Shown here: piece by piece, positions 38,703-47,639 of the stretch | Position numbering within the stretch: position 1 is the first letter of the stretch | Layout of the letters: each line of letters begins with the position of its first letter | Assembly: GCF_027474405.1 (NCBI RefSeq) | Contig: NZ_CP114871.1 | Coordinates: 1,931,001-1,995,000, forward strand | Source: Caulobacter sp. NIBR2454 | GTDB taxonomy: Bacteria > Pseudomonadota > Alphaproteobacteria > Caulobacterales > Caulobacteraceae | Reading direction: 5' to 3' | Length of the DNA: 64,000 bases | Notes under the pieces: generated by a model | What the model was told of the DNA's origin: nothing | Databases searched by the model: none | What the model saw: only the letters and a program-made list of their open reading frames with translations | Position numbers and translations under genes: made by a program

Positions 38703-40234
38703 GTTTCGAGCCGGCGTTCAGCCCCTTTGCCGAGGCTTATGACGCCGGCAGACCTCAAGTCGTCTGGACGCGTCTGATCGACGATCTGGAGACCCCGGTC
38801 TCCGCCTATATGAAGATCGCCCGCGGCCGGCCCTACGCCTTCCTCTTCGAGTCGGTCGAAGGCGGGAAGCACCGCGACCGCTACTCCATCGTGGTGATGA
38901 ACCCCGATCTGGTCTGGCGCTGCCGTGGCGATCAGGCCGAGATCGCCGAGGGCTGGGACGCTGTCGCCGCCGGGTCCTTCACGCCGCAGAAGGCAGGCGC
39001 GCTGGAAAGCCTACGTGACTTGGTGGCCGCCAATCGCATCCCCTTGCCCGCCGGACTGCCCCCCATGGCCGCCGGCCTTTTCGGCGCCATCGGCTACGAC
39101 ATGGTGCGGCTGGCCGAGCACCTGCCCGCCATCAATCCCGATACCCTGGGCCTGCCGGACGGGATCATGACCCGCCCCTCGATCGTGGCGGTCTTCGACG
39201 CCATCGCCCAGGAGATCGTGCTGGTCACCAGTGTGCGCCCTGATGGATCCTCGGCCCAGGCCGCCTACGAGGCCGCCCAGGGTCGCCTTCAGGCAGTTAT
39301 GACCGACCTGCGGGCGCCGCTTGAACGCTCCGAGCCGCACGCCCCCCGCGAACAACCCGCCTTCGAGACCAAGGTCAGCCGCGCCGACTACGCCCGCGTC
39401 GTGGACAAGGCCAAGGATTACATCGGCGCGGGAGATATCTTCCAGGTGGTGCCCAGCCACCGCTTCAGCGCGCCCTTCGATCTGGAGCCCCTGGCGCTCT
39501 ACCGCTCCCTGCGCCGCACTAACCCGTCGCCCTTCATGTTCTTCCTGAACTTCGGCGACTTTCAGATGGCCGGGTCCAGTCCTGAAGTCATGGTCCGGCT
39601 GCGCGACGGCAAGATCACCATCCGCCCCATAGCCGGCACTCGCCCCCGCGGCGCGACGCCGGAAGAGGATCTGGCGCTGGAGCAAGAGCTTCTGGCCGAC
39701 CCCAAGGAGCGGTCCGAGCACCTGATGCTGCTCGATCTGGGTCGCAACGACGTCGGTCGCGTGGCCATGCTGCGCGACGAGGGCTCCAACGCCGCCGACG
39801 CTCCGTCCAAAGGTATGTCGGTTCGCGTGACCCAAAGCTTCGTGATCGAGCGCTACAGCCACGTCATGCACATCGTCTCGAACGTCGAGGGCGACGCGCC
39901 GGACGGCCTTGATCCCGTCGATGTGCTGATGGCCGCCCTGCCCGCCGGCACGGTCTCCGGCGCCCCCAAGGTGCGCGCCATGGAGATCATCGATGAGCTG
40001 GAGATCGAAAAGCGCGGTATCGGCTATGCCGGGGCGGTGGGGTATTTCGGCTCTGACGGCTCGGTGGACACCTGCATCGTCCTGCGCACGGGGCTGGTGA
40101 AGGACGGCATGCTCTACGTCCAGGCCGGCGGCGGCGTCGTGGCCGATAGCGACCCCGACGCCGAATATGACGAGACCCTCAACAAGTCGCGCGCCCTGAA
40201 GCGCGCCGCCGAGGAAGCTTGGCGCTTCGCCTAA
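38699..40234 (+). CDS. trpE: Anthranilate synthase component I
   Basis: 511 residues. The N-terminal part includes the feedback (Trp-binding) region; the C-terminal chorismate-binding part has IRPIAGTRPRG and LPAGTVSGAPKVRAM. With TrpG it makes anthranilate from chorismate and glutamine. ATGA overlap with ppiD means no leader peptide precedes it, so trp attenuation of the E. coli type is excluded here. The stop overlaps the amine oxidase stop (CTAA). Confidence 0.97.
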   Translation: MSFEPAFSPFAEAYDAGRPQVVWTRLIDDLETPVSAYMKIARGRPYAFLFESVEGGKHRDRYSIVVMNPDLVWRCRGDQAEIAEGWDAVAAGSFTPQKAGALESLRDLVAANRIPLPAGLPPMAAGLFGAIGYDMVRLAEHLPAINPDTLGLPDGIMTRPSIVAVFDAIAQEIVLVTSVRPDGSSAQAAYEAAQGRLQAVMTDLRAPLERSEPHAPREQPAFETKVSRADYARVVDKAKDYIGAGDIFQVVPSHRFSAPFDLEPLALYRSLRRTNPSPFMFFLNFGDFQMAGSSPEVMVRLRDGKITIRPIAGTRPRGATPEEDLALEQELLADPKERSEHLMLLDLGRNDVGRVAMLRDEGSNAADAPSKGMSVRVTQSFVIERYSHVMHIVSNVEGDAPDGLDPVDVLMAALPAGTVSGAPKVRAMEIIDELEIEKRGIGYAGAVGYFGSDGSVDTCIVLRTGLVKDGMLYVQAGGGVVADSDPDAEYDETLNKSRALKRAAEEAWRFA

Positions 40235-41793
40235 GCGGCCATGGCCCGCTTGTGGATGGCCAGCACGCTTTCCTGAGCCGATAGCGCCGCGCCTTCCTGC
40301 CAGGCGTTGATGTAGCTCATGTGCTCGCCGGCGAAGTAGAATGGGCCGTCAGGCTTCGAGAGCATGGCGTAGTCAGTCGCGCGCTGATCCTCACGCCAGC
40401 CCACAGCCACGCCGTCGCTGAACGGGGTCTGACGCCATGACACCGTCGCCGGCAGGGCCAGTTCGCTTCCGCGCCCCGGATGGAATTTCTCGATCACCCG
40501 CCGCGATAGGGCGAAACGATCCTCGAAGGACTTCGCCTCGAACTTGATCCGGTTCTCGGGGCCGGAGAAGCCGATCGAGTAAGCGCCTACGATCACGCCG
40601 GTCTTCTCGCCGAAGCCGCCGCTGGGATACCAGACGACCTCGCTCTCCTCGTCGGTCCAGCCCAGGCCGCCATACTGGAAGTCGTCCTGCTCCCAGAACC
40701 GCCGGCTCTGCCAGGCGACCTTTGTGCCGGGCTCGTAGTGGGCGGAGGCGATGGCCTTCTTCACGTCGGGCGCGAAGTCGGACGGGATCTTGGACAGCAC
40801 TGACAACGGAATGGTGCAGATGCAGTAGTCAGCCTCCAGCGCCTTCTCGACTCCGCCTTCGGTATAGGCGATGCGAACGCCCGCGCCCGCCTTGCCGATC
40901 TTATTCACGACCGCGCCGAATCGGACCGAGGATTTCACCGGCTCGTAGAGGGCGTAGGCGATGCGATCCATGCCGCCCACGGGCTGCAGCATGGTGGCCT
41001 GCATGTCGATCAGCTCTTCGAAAATCAGGCTAAAGCCCCAGAACCGCGAGGACATCATGTCCTGCAGTTTCAGCGGCGCGCCCGCGATCGGCGGGCGGGC
41101 GTAAGCGCCCGGCGCCTGCGAGAAGCTGCCGCGTGTCGAGCCCGTATAGGTTCGGCTGGCTGACAGATCGCCATAGGCTGACAGATAGCCAAGCAGCGCC
41201 TGCTTATCGAGACCGGTCAGCTCCTGGTCCAGCGCGCCCTTGTCGATGGCCTTGGCCAGCAATTCGGTGAAGGCGCCGCGGGTGTCGTTCACCGCCTGCT
41301 TCTCGGTCGTCACCTTGCCGTTGAAGTCGAGCTTGGCGGACCGGTTGGCGTTGACCAGCACCTCTAGCGGCACGCCCAGTTCTTGGCAGTAGCCGATGAT
41401 CGCGTGGTGCCATTGCGGAATACGGGCCGGACCGGCGTTGAAGTAGTGGTGCTTGCCGCGCTCCCATTCGACGAGCTGATCGGGTCGCCCGTTCTGGACG
41501 ATGCGATCACCCCCGCGAATCGACCAGCAGCGACCGCCCGGCCGCTCCCGGGCCTCCAGCACGGTCACCTCATAGCCGCCCTTCTTCAGTTCATAGGCCG
41601 CGATCAGGCCAGCGAGCCCGCCACCGAGGATGGCGACCTTCTTTCCGGCGCCGGAGCCCGCCGGCAACTTGGGGGCGCCGGCATAGGCTTTTGGCGCGGC
41701 CAGCAGACCCATGCCCATCATCGTGACATAGAGCGCGCCATAGCCGCCCGCCTGTCCGACCGCGCTTAGAAAGCGCCGACGCGAAATGCCCAT
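40231..41793 (-). CDS. Tat-exported flavin amine oxidase/L-amino acid oxidase-like protein
   Basis: 520 residues from ATG 41793, chosen for AAGGGGG five bases upstream and for the twin-arginine signal ISRRRFLSAVG at the very N-terminus (about 3-13). The FAD domain begins with VAILGGGLAGLIAAYELK, then EARERPGGRCWS. A C-terminal YFAGEHMSYINAWQEGA closes the FAD site, as in monoamine oxidases and L-amino acid oxidases. It probably oxidises an amine or amino acid in the periplasm. It lies between trpE and trpG, on the other strand. Confidence 0.86.
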   Translation of the reverse strand: MGISRRRFLSAVGQAGGYGALYVTMMGMGLLAAPKAYAGAPKLPAGSGAGKKVAILGGGLAGLIAAYELKKGGYEVTVLEARERPGGRCWSIRGGDRIVQNGRPDQLVEWERGKHHYFNAGPARIPQWHHAIIGYCQELGVPLEVLVNANRSAKLDFNGKVTTEKQAVNDTRGAFTELLAKAIDKGALDQELTGLDKQALLGYLSAYGDLSASRTYTGSTRGSFSQAPGAYARPPIAGAPLKLQDMMSSRFWGFSLIFEELIDMQATMLQPVGGMDRIAYALYEPVKSSVRFGAVVNKIGKAGAGVRIAYTEGGVEKALEADYCICTIPLSVLSKIPSDFAPDVKKAIASAHYEPGTKVAWQSRRFWEQDDFQYGGLGWTDEESEVVWYPSGGFGEKTGVIVGAYSIGFSGPENRIKFEAKSFEDRFALSRRVIEKFHPGRGSELALPATVSWRQTPFSDGVAVGWREDQRATDYAMLSKPDGPFYFAGEHMSYINAWQEGAALSAQESVLAIHKRAMAA

Positions 41794-41881
41794 GAGATCC
41801 CCCTTCATGCCCAGCGGGATCAAAGGCGGGGTTCGGAGCCCTCACAACGGGTGGGCGGCTCTTCGGCGGGATACAACGTTC

Positions 41882-41904
41882 CGGCGCCTGATCCACAGGC
41901 GCCG
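41882..41904 (-). terminator. Hairpin after the small membrane protein gene
   Basis: CGGCGCCTG and CAGGCGCCG form a perfect 9-bp stem with a five-base loop, nine bases after the stop of the 79-residue gene. No strong T tract follows, so termination is only likely. Confidence 0.5.
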
Positions 41905-41913
41905 ACGCCCGAT

Positions 41914-42153
41914 TCAGAGCGGCTTTGCAGGGTCCACGGGGCCCGCTTCCGCCGCCAGGGTGTCGGTGGGCAAAGGCTCTTTCACCACGGGCGGCGCGAT
42001 CACCATCGCCACGGCGAAGGCCAGAGCGCAGATCGCCGCGAATGCCGCGGCCGCCAAGGTCGGCCAGACCCGCTCGCGCTCAACAGGGGGCTTCAGCAGG
42101 CCCCGCGCATAGGCCAGGGCGGCGGGATCTATGGCGGGCTGGCGGACGGACAT
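41914..42153 (-). CDS. Small single-span membrane protein
   Basis: 79 residues. A soluble N-terminal part (about 1-30) is followed by one hydrophobic helix (about 33-53) and a Pro/Ala-rich C-terminal tail. I do not recognise a family. It is upstream of the amine oxidase on the same strand, 120 bases apart with a hairpin between them, and divergent from trpG. Codon use looks like that of its neighbours, so it is probably real. Confidence 0.6.
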   Translation of the reverse strand: MSVRQPAIDPAALAYARGLLKPPVERERVWPTLAAAAFAAICALAFAVAMVIAPPVVKEPLPTDTLAAEAGPVDPAKPL

Positions 42154-42233
42154 GACGTTAAGGATGCGCGAGTCGCAAAAGCTTGGCGAGAAGCCTTCCG
42201 AAGGACTACATGCACCCTACGGAAAGGCGGCGC

Positions 42234-42830
42234 ATGATCCTCGTCATCGATAACTACGATAGCTTCACCTACAACCTCGTTCACTATCTGAACGAGCTTG
42301 GGGCGCAGACGGTCGTGCATCGCAATGACGCCCTGTCGGTGCAGGAGGCCTTGGCCCTGCAGCCGTCTGCGATCCTGCTGTCGCCTGGGCCCAAGGCCCC
42401 GGCTCAGGCGGGCATCTGCCTACCCCTTCTACGGGCCGCGCCCGACAGTATGCCGATCCTCGGCGTCTGCCTGGGACACCAGGCGATCGGCGAGGCCTAT
42501 GGCGGCGACGTGATCCGCGCCAAGTCGATCATGCACGGCAAGACCAGCGCGATCCATCATGTGGACAAAGGCCTGTTCAAGGATTTGCCGGATGGCTTCA
42601 TCGCCACGCGCTACCACAGTCTGGCGATCGACAAGGCCACCCTGCCCGATGAGCTTGAGGTCACCGCCTGGACGGAAGACGGCGAGATCATGGGCGTCCA
42701 GCACAAGACCCGGCCGGTACACGGCGTGCAGTTCCACCCCGAATCGATCGCCACCGAGGGCGGCCATCAGTTGCTGGCCAACTTCCTCGACCTGGCTGGC
42801 GTGAACCGGACCCCGACCACCTATGTCTGA
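42234..42830 (+). CDS. trpG: Anthranilate synthase component II (glutamine amidotransferase)
   Basis: 198 residues from ATG 42234 ([14 protein letters not shown]), with GGAAAGG upstream; a TTG further 5' is less likely. The class I amidotransferase triad is visible: Cys in [11 protein letters not shown] and His/Glu in [12 protein letters not shown]. It supplies ammonia to TrpE. It overlaps trpD by eight bases. As a single-domain protein it could also serve aminodeoxychorismate synthase. Confidence 0.96.
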   Translation: MILVIDNYDSFTYNLVHYLNELGAQTVVHRNDALSVQEALALQPSAILLSPGPKAPAQAGICLPLLRAAPDSMPILGVCLGHQAIGEAYGGDVIRAKSIMHGKTSAIHHVDKGLFKDLPDGFIATRYHSLAIDKATLPDELEVTAWTEDGEIMGVQHKTRPVHGVQFHPESIATEGGHQLLANFLDLAGVNRTPTTYV

Positions 42831-43833
42831 CGCCTTCAAGCCGCTTCTGGCCAAGCTGGCGGACGGACAGACCCTGGTCGAGGACGACGCCGAGACCTTC
42901 TTCGCTGCATGCCTGCGAGGCGAACCGACAGCCGCCCAGGTCGGAGCCGCCGTGACCGCCATGCGCCTGCGCGGTGAATCCATCGGCGAGATCGTCGCCT
43001 GCGCCCGCGCCATGCGCCGGGCGGCCACCATGCTCGATCATCCCTATGAGGTGATCGATGTCTGCGGCACCGGCGGCGACGGCCTGCATACCTACAACGT
43101 CTCGACCGCTGTCGCCTTCGTGGCGGCTGGCGGCGGGCTGAAGGTCGCCAAGCACGGCAATCGCGCCATCTCCTCGCGCTCCGGCGCAGCCGATGTCCTG
43201 ACCGCCCTGGGCGTAAAGGTCGACGCCAGCGCTGATCAGCAGCGCCGAGCGCTGGATACGGCCAATATCTGCTTCATGTTCGCTCCGGCGCACCACGGGG
43301 CCATGCGGCACGTGACGCCCATCCGGGCTGAGCTCGGCTTCCGCACTATCTTCAATCTGCTCGGCCCGCTGTCGAACCCGGCAGGCGCTACTCGCCAAGT
43401 CCTCGGCGTCTATGATCCACGCTTGGTCGAACCGCTGGCGCGCGTTCTGGGCGCCCTGGGCGCAAAGCGCGCCTGGACCGTCCACGGGTCGGGCATGGAT
43501 GAACTGACCACCACGGGGGAAAGCGTCGTCTGCGAATGGAGCGAGGGGCGTGTACGTCACTTCACCATCACGCCCGAAGCCGTCGGCCTAAAGCGGGCGG
43601 CGCTCTCCGATCTGACCGGCGGCTCACCCGACCGCAACGCGGCCGCCCTGCTTGAAGTGCTGGACGGCAAGCGCGGCGCCTATCGCGACATCGTGTTGCT
43701 CAACGCCGCCGCCGCTTTCCTCGTCGGCGAACAGGTCGAGACCCTGGCCGAGGGCGTCGAACGCGCCGCCGACGTCATCGACGACGGCCGGGCAAAGGGC
43801 GCTCTGGCCGTTCTTATTGAATCTACCGCCTGA
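42823..43833 (+). CDS. trpD: Anthranilate phosphoribosyltransferase
   Basis: 336 residues. CGTGGDG (about 81-87) binds the PRPP pyrophosphate, [16 protein letters not shown] and [12 protein letters not shown] are also family motifs, and [10 protein letters not shown] is conserved. It joins anthranilate to PRPP. It shares one base with trpC (TGATG), so trpGDC are translated as a coupled operon. Confidence 0.97.
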   Translation: MSDAFKPLLAKLADGQTLVEDDAETFFAACLRGEPTAAQVGAAVTAMRLRGESIGEIVACARAMRRAATMLDHPYEVIDVCGTGGDGLHTYNVSTAVAFVAAGGGLKVAKHGNRAISSRSGAADVLTALGVKVDASADQQRRALDTANICFMFAPAHHGAMRHVTPIRAELGFRTIFNLLGPLSNPAGATRQVLGVYDPRLVEPLARVLGALGAKRAWTVHGSGMDELTTTGESVVCEWSEGRVRHFTITPEAVGLKRAALSDLTGGSPDRNAAALLEVLDGKRGAYRDIVLLNAAAAFLVGEQVETLAEGVERAADVIDDGRAKGALAVLIESTA

Positions 43834-44621
43834 TGACCGACATTCTCGCCAAGATCGCTGCCTACAAGCGCGAAGACGTCGCCGCGCGCAAAGCCGGGCG
43901 CACTCAGGCCGATTTGGAAGTCGCCGCCAAGGCCGCCTCGCCGACGCGCGGGTTCAAAAGCGCGCTGGCTTCCAAGCATGCACCGGGCAAGCTCGCCCTC
44001 ATCGCCGAGATCAAGAAGGCATCGCCGTCCAAGGGCCTGATCCGCGCCGACTTCGATCCCCCTGCCCTCGCCCGCGCCTACGAGGCCGGTGGTGCGGCCT
44101 GCCTGTCCGTCCTTACGGATGGCCCAAGCTTCCAGGGCGATGACGCCTATCTGATCGCCGCGCGTGAAGCGGTCACCCTGCCCGCCATTCGCAAGGACTT
44201 CCTGGTCGATCCCTGGCAGGTCGCCGAATCGCGCGCGCTGGGCGCCGACGCGATCCTGGTGATCCTAGCCATGATCGACGACGTTCTGGCCGCCGAACTG
44301 ATGTCAGAGGCTGCGCGCCTTGGCATGGACGCCCTGGTCGAAGTTCATGACGAAGCCGAGATGGAGCGAGCCAACGCGCTGGACTCCACGTTGGTGGGCG
44401 TGAACAATCGCGACCTGAAGAGCTTCGTGGTCGATCTGGCTGTGACCGAGCGCCTGCTGCCCCTGGCCCCGCAAGACGCGCTTCTGGTCACGGAAAGCGG
44501 CCTGTTCACCGCCGACGACGCCCGCCGCATGGAAGCCGCCGGCGCGACCGCCATGCTGGTCGGCGAAAGCCTGATGCGCCAGGAAGACGTAACCGCTGCG
44601 ACCCAGGCGCTGCTCGGTTGA
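43833..44621 (+). CDS. trpC: Indole-3-glycerol phosphate synthase
   Basis: 262 residues, a stand-alone TrpC without the TrpF domain. [12 protein letters not shown] (about 53-64) has a catalytic Lys; VNNRDLKSF and SESGLF-type segments ([10 protein letters not shown]) follow in the barrel. It decarboxylates and cyclises CdRP to indole-3-glycerol phosphate. It ends 27 bases before the lexA promoter and has no obvious terminator of its own. trpF, trpB and trpA are not in this window. Confidence 0.97.
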   Translation: MTDILAKIAAYKREDVAARKAGRTQADLEVAAKAASPTRGFKSALASKHAPGKLALIAEIKKASPSKGLIRADFDPPALARAYEAGGAACLSVLTDGPSFQGDDAYLIAAREAVTLPAIRKDFLVDPWQVAESRALGADAILVILAMIDDVLAAELMSEAARLGMDALVEVHDEAEMERANALDSTLVGVNNRDLKSFVVDLAVTERLLPLAPQDALLVTESGLFTADDARRMEAAGATAMLVGESLMRQEDVTAATQALLG

Positions 44622-44648
44622 GGCCGTTGCCGCTCCGTTCTTGTTAAC

Positions 44649-44654
44649 TTGACA
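44649..44654 (+). promoter_or_regulatory. Candidate -35 element of lexA
   Basis: TTGACA matches the consensus -35 exactly and lies just before the SOS box, which would overlap the -10 region. The -10 itself (near TAGAGA, 44670-44675) is weak. Confidence 0.45.
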
Positions 44655-44662
44655 CTAACTAA

Positions 44663-44677
44663 GAACGCCTAGAGAAC
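44663..44677. promoter_or_regulatory. LexA-binding SOS box upstream of lexA
   Basis: GAAC-N7-GAAC, the reverse complement of the alphaproteobacterial direct-repeat SOS operator GTTC-N7-GTTC, with exactly seven bases (GCCTAGA) between half-sites. It sits 49 bases before the lexA start, consistent with autorepression relieved by RecA-stimulated LexA cleavage. Confidence 0.88.
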
Positions 44678-44725
44678 ATCCTCATGTGTTGGCGGTTTGT
44701 TCCGCAGCTCCCGTGAGGCGATCCG

Positions 44726-45427
44726 ATGCTTACCCGCAAGCAGCACGAACTCCTGATGTTCATTCATGAACGCATCAAGGAGAGCGGCGTGTCGCCGTCC
44801 TTCGACGAGATGAAGGAGGCGCTGGATCTGGCGTCCAAGTCGGGCATCCACCGCCTGATCACGGCGCTTGAGGAGCGCGGCTTCCTTCGCCGCCTGCCCC
44901 ATCGGGCCCGAGCGCTGGAAGTCGTGAAGCTGCCGGCTCAGGCCACGACCTCAGCGCCGCCGAAAGGCCGTGGGTCTTTCCGCCCGGAGGTCATCGAAGG
45001 CACGCCTCATCTGGCGCCGTCCGAACCTCAGATCGCCAATGACGTGCGCGAATTGCCGGTCCTCGGCCGCATCGCCGCCGGGGTGCCGATCGAGGCCATC
45101 CAGCACGAACGCGACCGCATGCTGGTCCCCGAATCCATGCTGGGCGCCGGCGAGCACTACGTCCTGGAAGTCCAAGGCGACTCCATGATCAACGCCGGCA
45201 TTCTAGACGGCGACTATGTCGTCATCCGTCGCGGCGACACCGCCACTTCTGGCGAGATCGTTGTCGCGCTGGTGATGGGCGAGGAAGCAACGCTGAAGCG
45301 TCTGCGAAAGAAGGGTGCGTCCATCGCTCTGGAGGCTGCAAACCCCGCCTATGAGACCCGTATCTTTGGTCCTGACCAGGTGCAGGTGCAGGGCAAGCTG
45401 GTCGGCTTGATCCGCCGTTACCACTAG
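44726..45427 (+). CDS. lexA: SOS repressor LexA
   Basis: 233 residues. The N-terminal winged helix (about 1-68) binds DNA. The C-terminal latent protease has the cleavage site Ala118-Gly119 (RIAAGVP), nucleophile Ser153 ([10 protein letters not shown]) and general-base Lys191 (ATLKRLR). The linker is longer than in E. coli LexA (202 residues), as usual in alphaproteobacteria. An SOS box precedes it and a strong terminator follows. DNA damage should induce it. Confidence 0.98.
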   Translation: MLTRKQHELLMFIHERIKESGVSPSFDEMKEALDLASKSGIHRLITALEERGFLRRLPHRARALEVVKLPAQATTSAPPKGRGSFRPEVIEGTPHLAPSEPQIANDVRELPVLGRIAAGVPIEAIQHERDRMLVPESMLGAGEHYVLEVQGDSMINAGILDGDYVVIRRGDTATSGEIVVALVMGEEATLKRLRKKGASIALEAANPAYETRIFGPDQVQVQGKLVGLIRRYH

Positions 45428-45453
45428 GGCTTCAAGCTCCATTCAGATTTCAG

Positions 45454-45489
45454 ACGGCCGTGGGCGCTCACCGCACCCACGGCCGTTTT
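45454..45489 (+). terminator. lexA terminator overlapping the comEC 3' end
   Basis: ACGGCCGTGGG (45454-45464) pairs over 11 bp with CCCACGGCCGT (45476-45486), followed by TTTTC. The right arm lies inside the last codons of comEC on the opposite strand. Confidence 0.8.
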
Positions 45490-47639
45490 CCTCTGAGCGG
45501 TTGCGCCCAGACGATCCGCCAGCCGGCGGCCGTTCTATAGAGTTCCGCCGCGCCGCCCGCCGCGAAGTCGTCGCCATCTAGGACCAGCACGCCGTCGCAG
45601 GCAGCGGGACGCTCTGTTCGCCGCCCGCGCATGATCACCACCTCAGCGCCGGTACACAGTGCGTCCAGTTTCGGCGCACGCCGCGTCCATGTGGCGGCGA
45701 TGCGGACCGGCGCGTCCTCGCCTGGCTGACATGTATATCGACTGCATATGTACATACGCTCGTGGGCCTGCTCGGTCAGGCCGCGACGCCGCATCCAGAA
45801 CTCAGCCCCGAACCGCCGGGCCTCCGGCCGAAGCAATATGCCGGCCCTGCCGCTCCGCACCGCTGCAGCAGCCCCCTCGGCGTCGATCCAGACATCGGGC
45901 ACGGCTGGTCGCGGCCAGATCAGGACCGCCAAGGATAGAGGAAGGCCGACCCATCGCAGTCGGCCATTCCACAGGCACAGGATCATGATCCCGAGAAAGG
46001 CGACCGGCAGGGCCGCTGACGGCGCGCTCGGCACCAAGGCGTCAGCTCCCGGCGCCGCGCCGAACCATTCGGCCATGGCGGTCATGGCGTCGATGCCCCA
46101 TCCGGCCACCGCGAGAAACGGGGCGCCCAGGCCCAGAGGTTCCAGCACGGCTCCAATCGCAAGAAACGGCATGATCACGAAGGACGACAGGGGCGCGGTC
46201 AGCAGATTGGCCGGCAGTCCCCACATGGCCACCCGGTTGAAGTGCTGCATGGCGAAAGGCCCGGTGGCCATCCCCGCCACGAAACTGACCCCTATGCTGA
46301 CCGCCAGCCACGCGCAGACGGCCTGGGTCGCGCGGATCGGCCAGGGCACTGATATCTCCTTAGGCGGCGGTCGCCACGCCTCGACCAGCGCCACGAGGGC
46401 GGCCGTTGCGGCGAACGACATCTGAAAGCCCGGCGACGACGCCGCTTCCGGCTGGGCGACCAGAATGACCAAGGCCGCAACAGCCAGGGCGTGCAGGCTG
46501 ATCGCGCGCCGATCGAACAGTATGGCCAGAAAAGCGACCGATGCGGTGATCGCCGCCCGTTCAGCGGGCGCGGGAGCGCCGGAGATCACTAGATAGACGC
46601 CGACCGCCGCTAGGCCGGCCAGCGCCGCGGCCTTTTTCCCGGGGACCCGTAGGGCCACCCATGGCCACGCCGCTACGCTCACCCGCACGGCGGCGAAGAC
46701 GAAGCCGCCGACGATGGCCATGTGCATGCCGCTAATCGACAGGATGTGCGCCAAACCCGACGCACGCATGGCTTCGGTCTGCTCCTCGGTGATCCAGGCC
46801 TCGTGCCCCGTGACCATGGCGGCGGCTATGGCCCCAGGCTCAGGGTTCATGGCGTCAATAATCTGGCGCGCCAGATCCCAGCGCACCGCGTTGATCGCCA
46901 TCACCATGCGCAGGCGCCAGGGGGGCTGCTCCAGCCGCGTGAACATCGGGGCCTCGCGGGAGAAACCCACGCCGCCGACAGCGTCGAACCAGGCGTCCCG
47001 CGCGAAATCGTAGGCTCCTGGGCTGGCGGGTGGTGGAGGCGGTCCCAGGATGGTGCGGAAGGTGACCGCCGCCCCAGGCCCGATTATCGCGTCGCGGGCC
47101 ACCGTCACCCGGATTCGATGCGGCATATCCTCCGGCCTCACGCCGGAGATAAAGACCGGCGCGATCAGCATCCGTCCGCCGCTGACGCCCGGACTGGCAA
47201 CGTCGATGACCCAGCCTTCGATGCGACGCAGACCTTCTGTCTTGGCTAGGACGGGCGCGGCCACGCGCTGGGTCCGAATGGTCCCCGCCAGCACCCCGCC
47301 CGTGAACACCGCCACGAGAATCACGAGCGCGGCCACCTTCCCGCCCCCTCGGCGGGCGAGCAGCGCCAAGACCGTCACAATCCCGAAGAGCCAGACCATC
47401 AGCGGAAGCGGCGGTTCGTTCGGCAAGGCGAGATAGAACGCCGCGCCGAGCCCGAGGGCCACCGGCGCCCACAGCATGGTCCGGCCGGTCTGTGCGCTCG
47501 CCTCTTCCTTCAACCAGTCGATCAGGCCAGCCGCACTAGGAGTGCGCGGAACCCGCGTGCTAAGACGCCGGCCTCTGATTTGAGCGTCCGAAAGACCTAT
47601 GTCCTCCCCCGTCGTCACCCGCTTCGCCCCCTCGCCCAC
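45468..47639 (-). CDS. comEC: ComEC/Rec2 family DNA-uptake channel protein
   Basis: 723 residues from GTG 47639; GTG 47618 is an alternative. Either start overlaps the divergent gltX start, because the conserved N-terminal region (GLIDWLKEEASAQ and the first helices) needs codons near 47520. Many hydrophobic helices and HILSISGMHMAIVGG (about 299-313) define the ComEC competence domain, which carries single-stranded DNA across the inner membrane. The C-terminal part (about 590-723) lacks the HxHxDH metal motif of nuclease-type ComEC proteins. Confidence 0.88.
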   Translation of the reverse strand: MGEGAKRVTTGEDIGLSDAQIRGRRLSTRVPRTPSAAGLIDWLKEEASAQTGRTMLWAPVALGLGAAFYLALPNEPPLPLMVWLFGIVTVLALLARRGGGKVAALVILVAVFTGGVLAGTIRTQRVAAPVLAKTEGLRRIEGWVIDVASPGVSGGRMLIAPVFISGVRPEDMPHRIRVTVARDAIIGPGAAVTFRTILGPPPPPASPGAYDFARDAWFDAVGGVGFSREAPMFTRLEQPPWRLRMVMAINAVRWDLARQIIDAMNPEPGAIAAAMVTGHEAWITEEQTEAMRASGLAHILSISGMHMAIVGGFVFAAVRVSVAAWPWVALRVPGKKAAALAGLAAVGVYLVISGAPAPAERAAITASVAFLAILFDRRAISLHALAVAALVILVAQPEAASSPGFQMSFAATAALVALVEAWRPPPKEISVPWPIRATQAVCAWLAVSIGVSFVAGMATGPFAMQHFNRVAMWGLPANLLTAPLSSFVIMPFLAIGAVLEPLGLGAPFLAVAGWGIDAMTAMAEWFGAAPGADALVPSAPSAALPVAFLGIMILCLWNGRLRWVGLPLSLAVLIWPRPAVPDVWIDAEGAAAAVRSGRAGILLRPEARRFGAEFWMRRRGLTEQAHERMYICSRYTCQPGEDAPVRIAATWTRRAPKLDALCTGAEVVIMRGRRTERPAACDGVLVLDGDDFAAGGAAELYRTAAGWRIVWAQPLRGKRPWVR

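Noticed and set aside
38699..38760. A trp leader/attenuator before trpE
   Set aside because: trpE overlaps ppiD, so there is no leader region, and no Trp-rich short peptide is seen.
44644..44660. CtrA box (TTAA-N7-TTAA) upstream of lexA
   Set aside because: TTAA-N7-CTAA is a near match, but the second half-site has a mismatch and the SOS box and -35 already explain the region.
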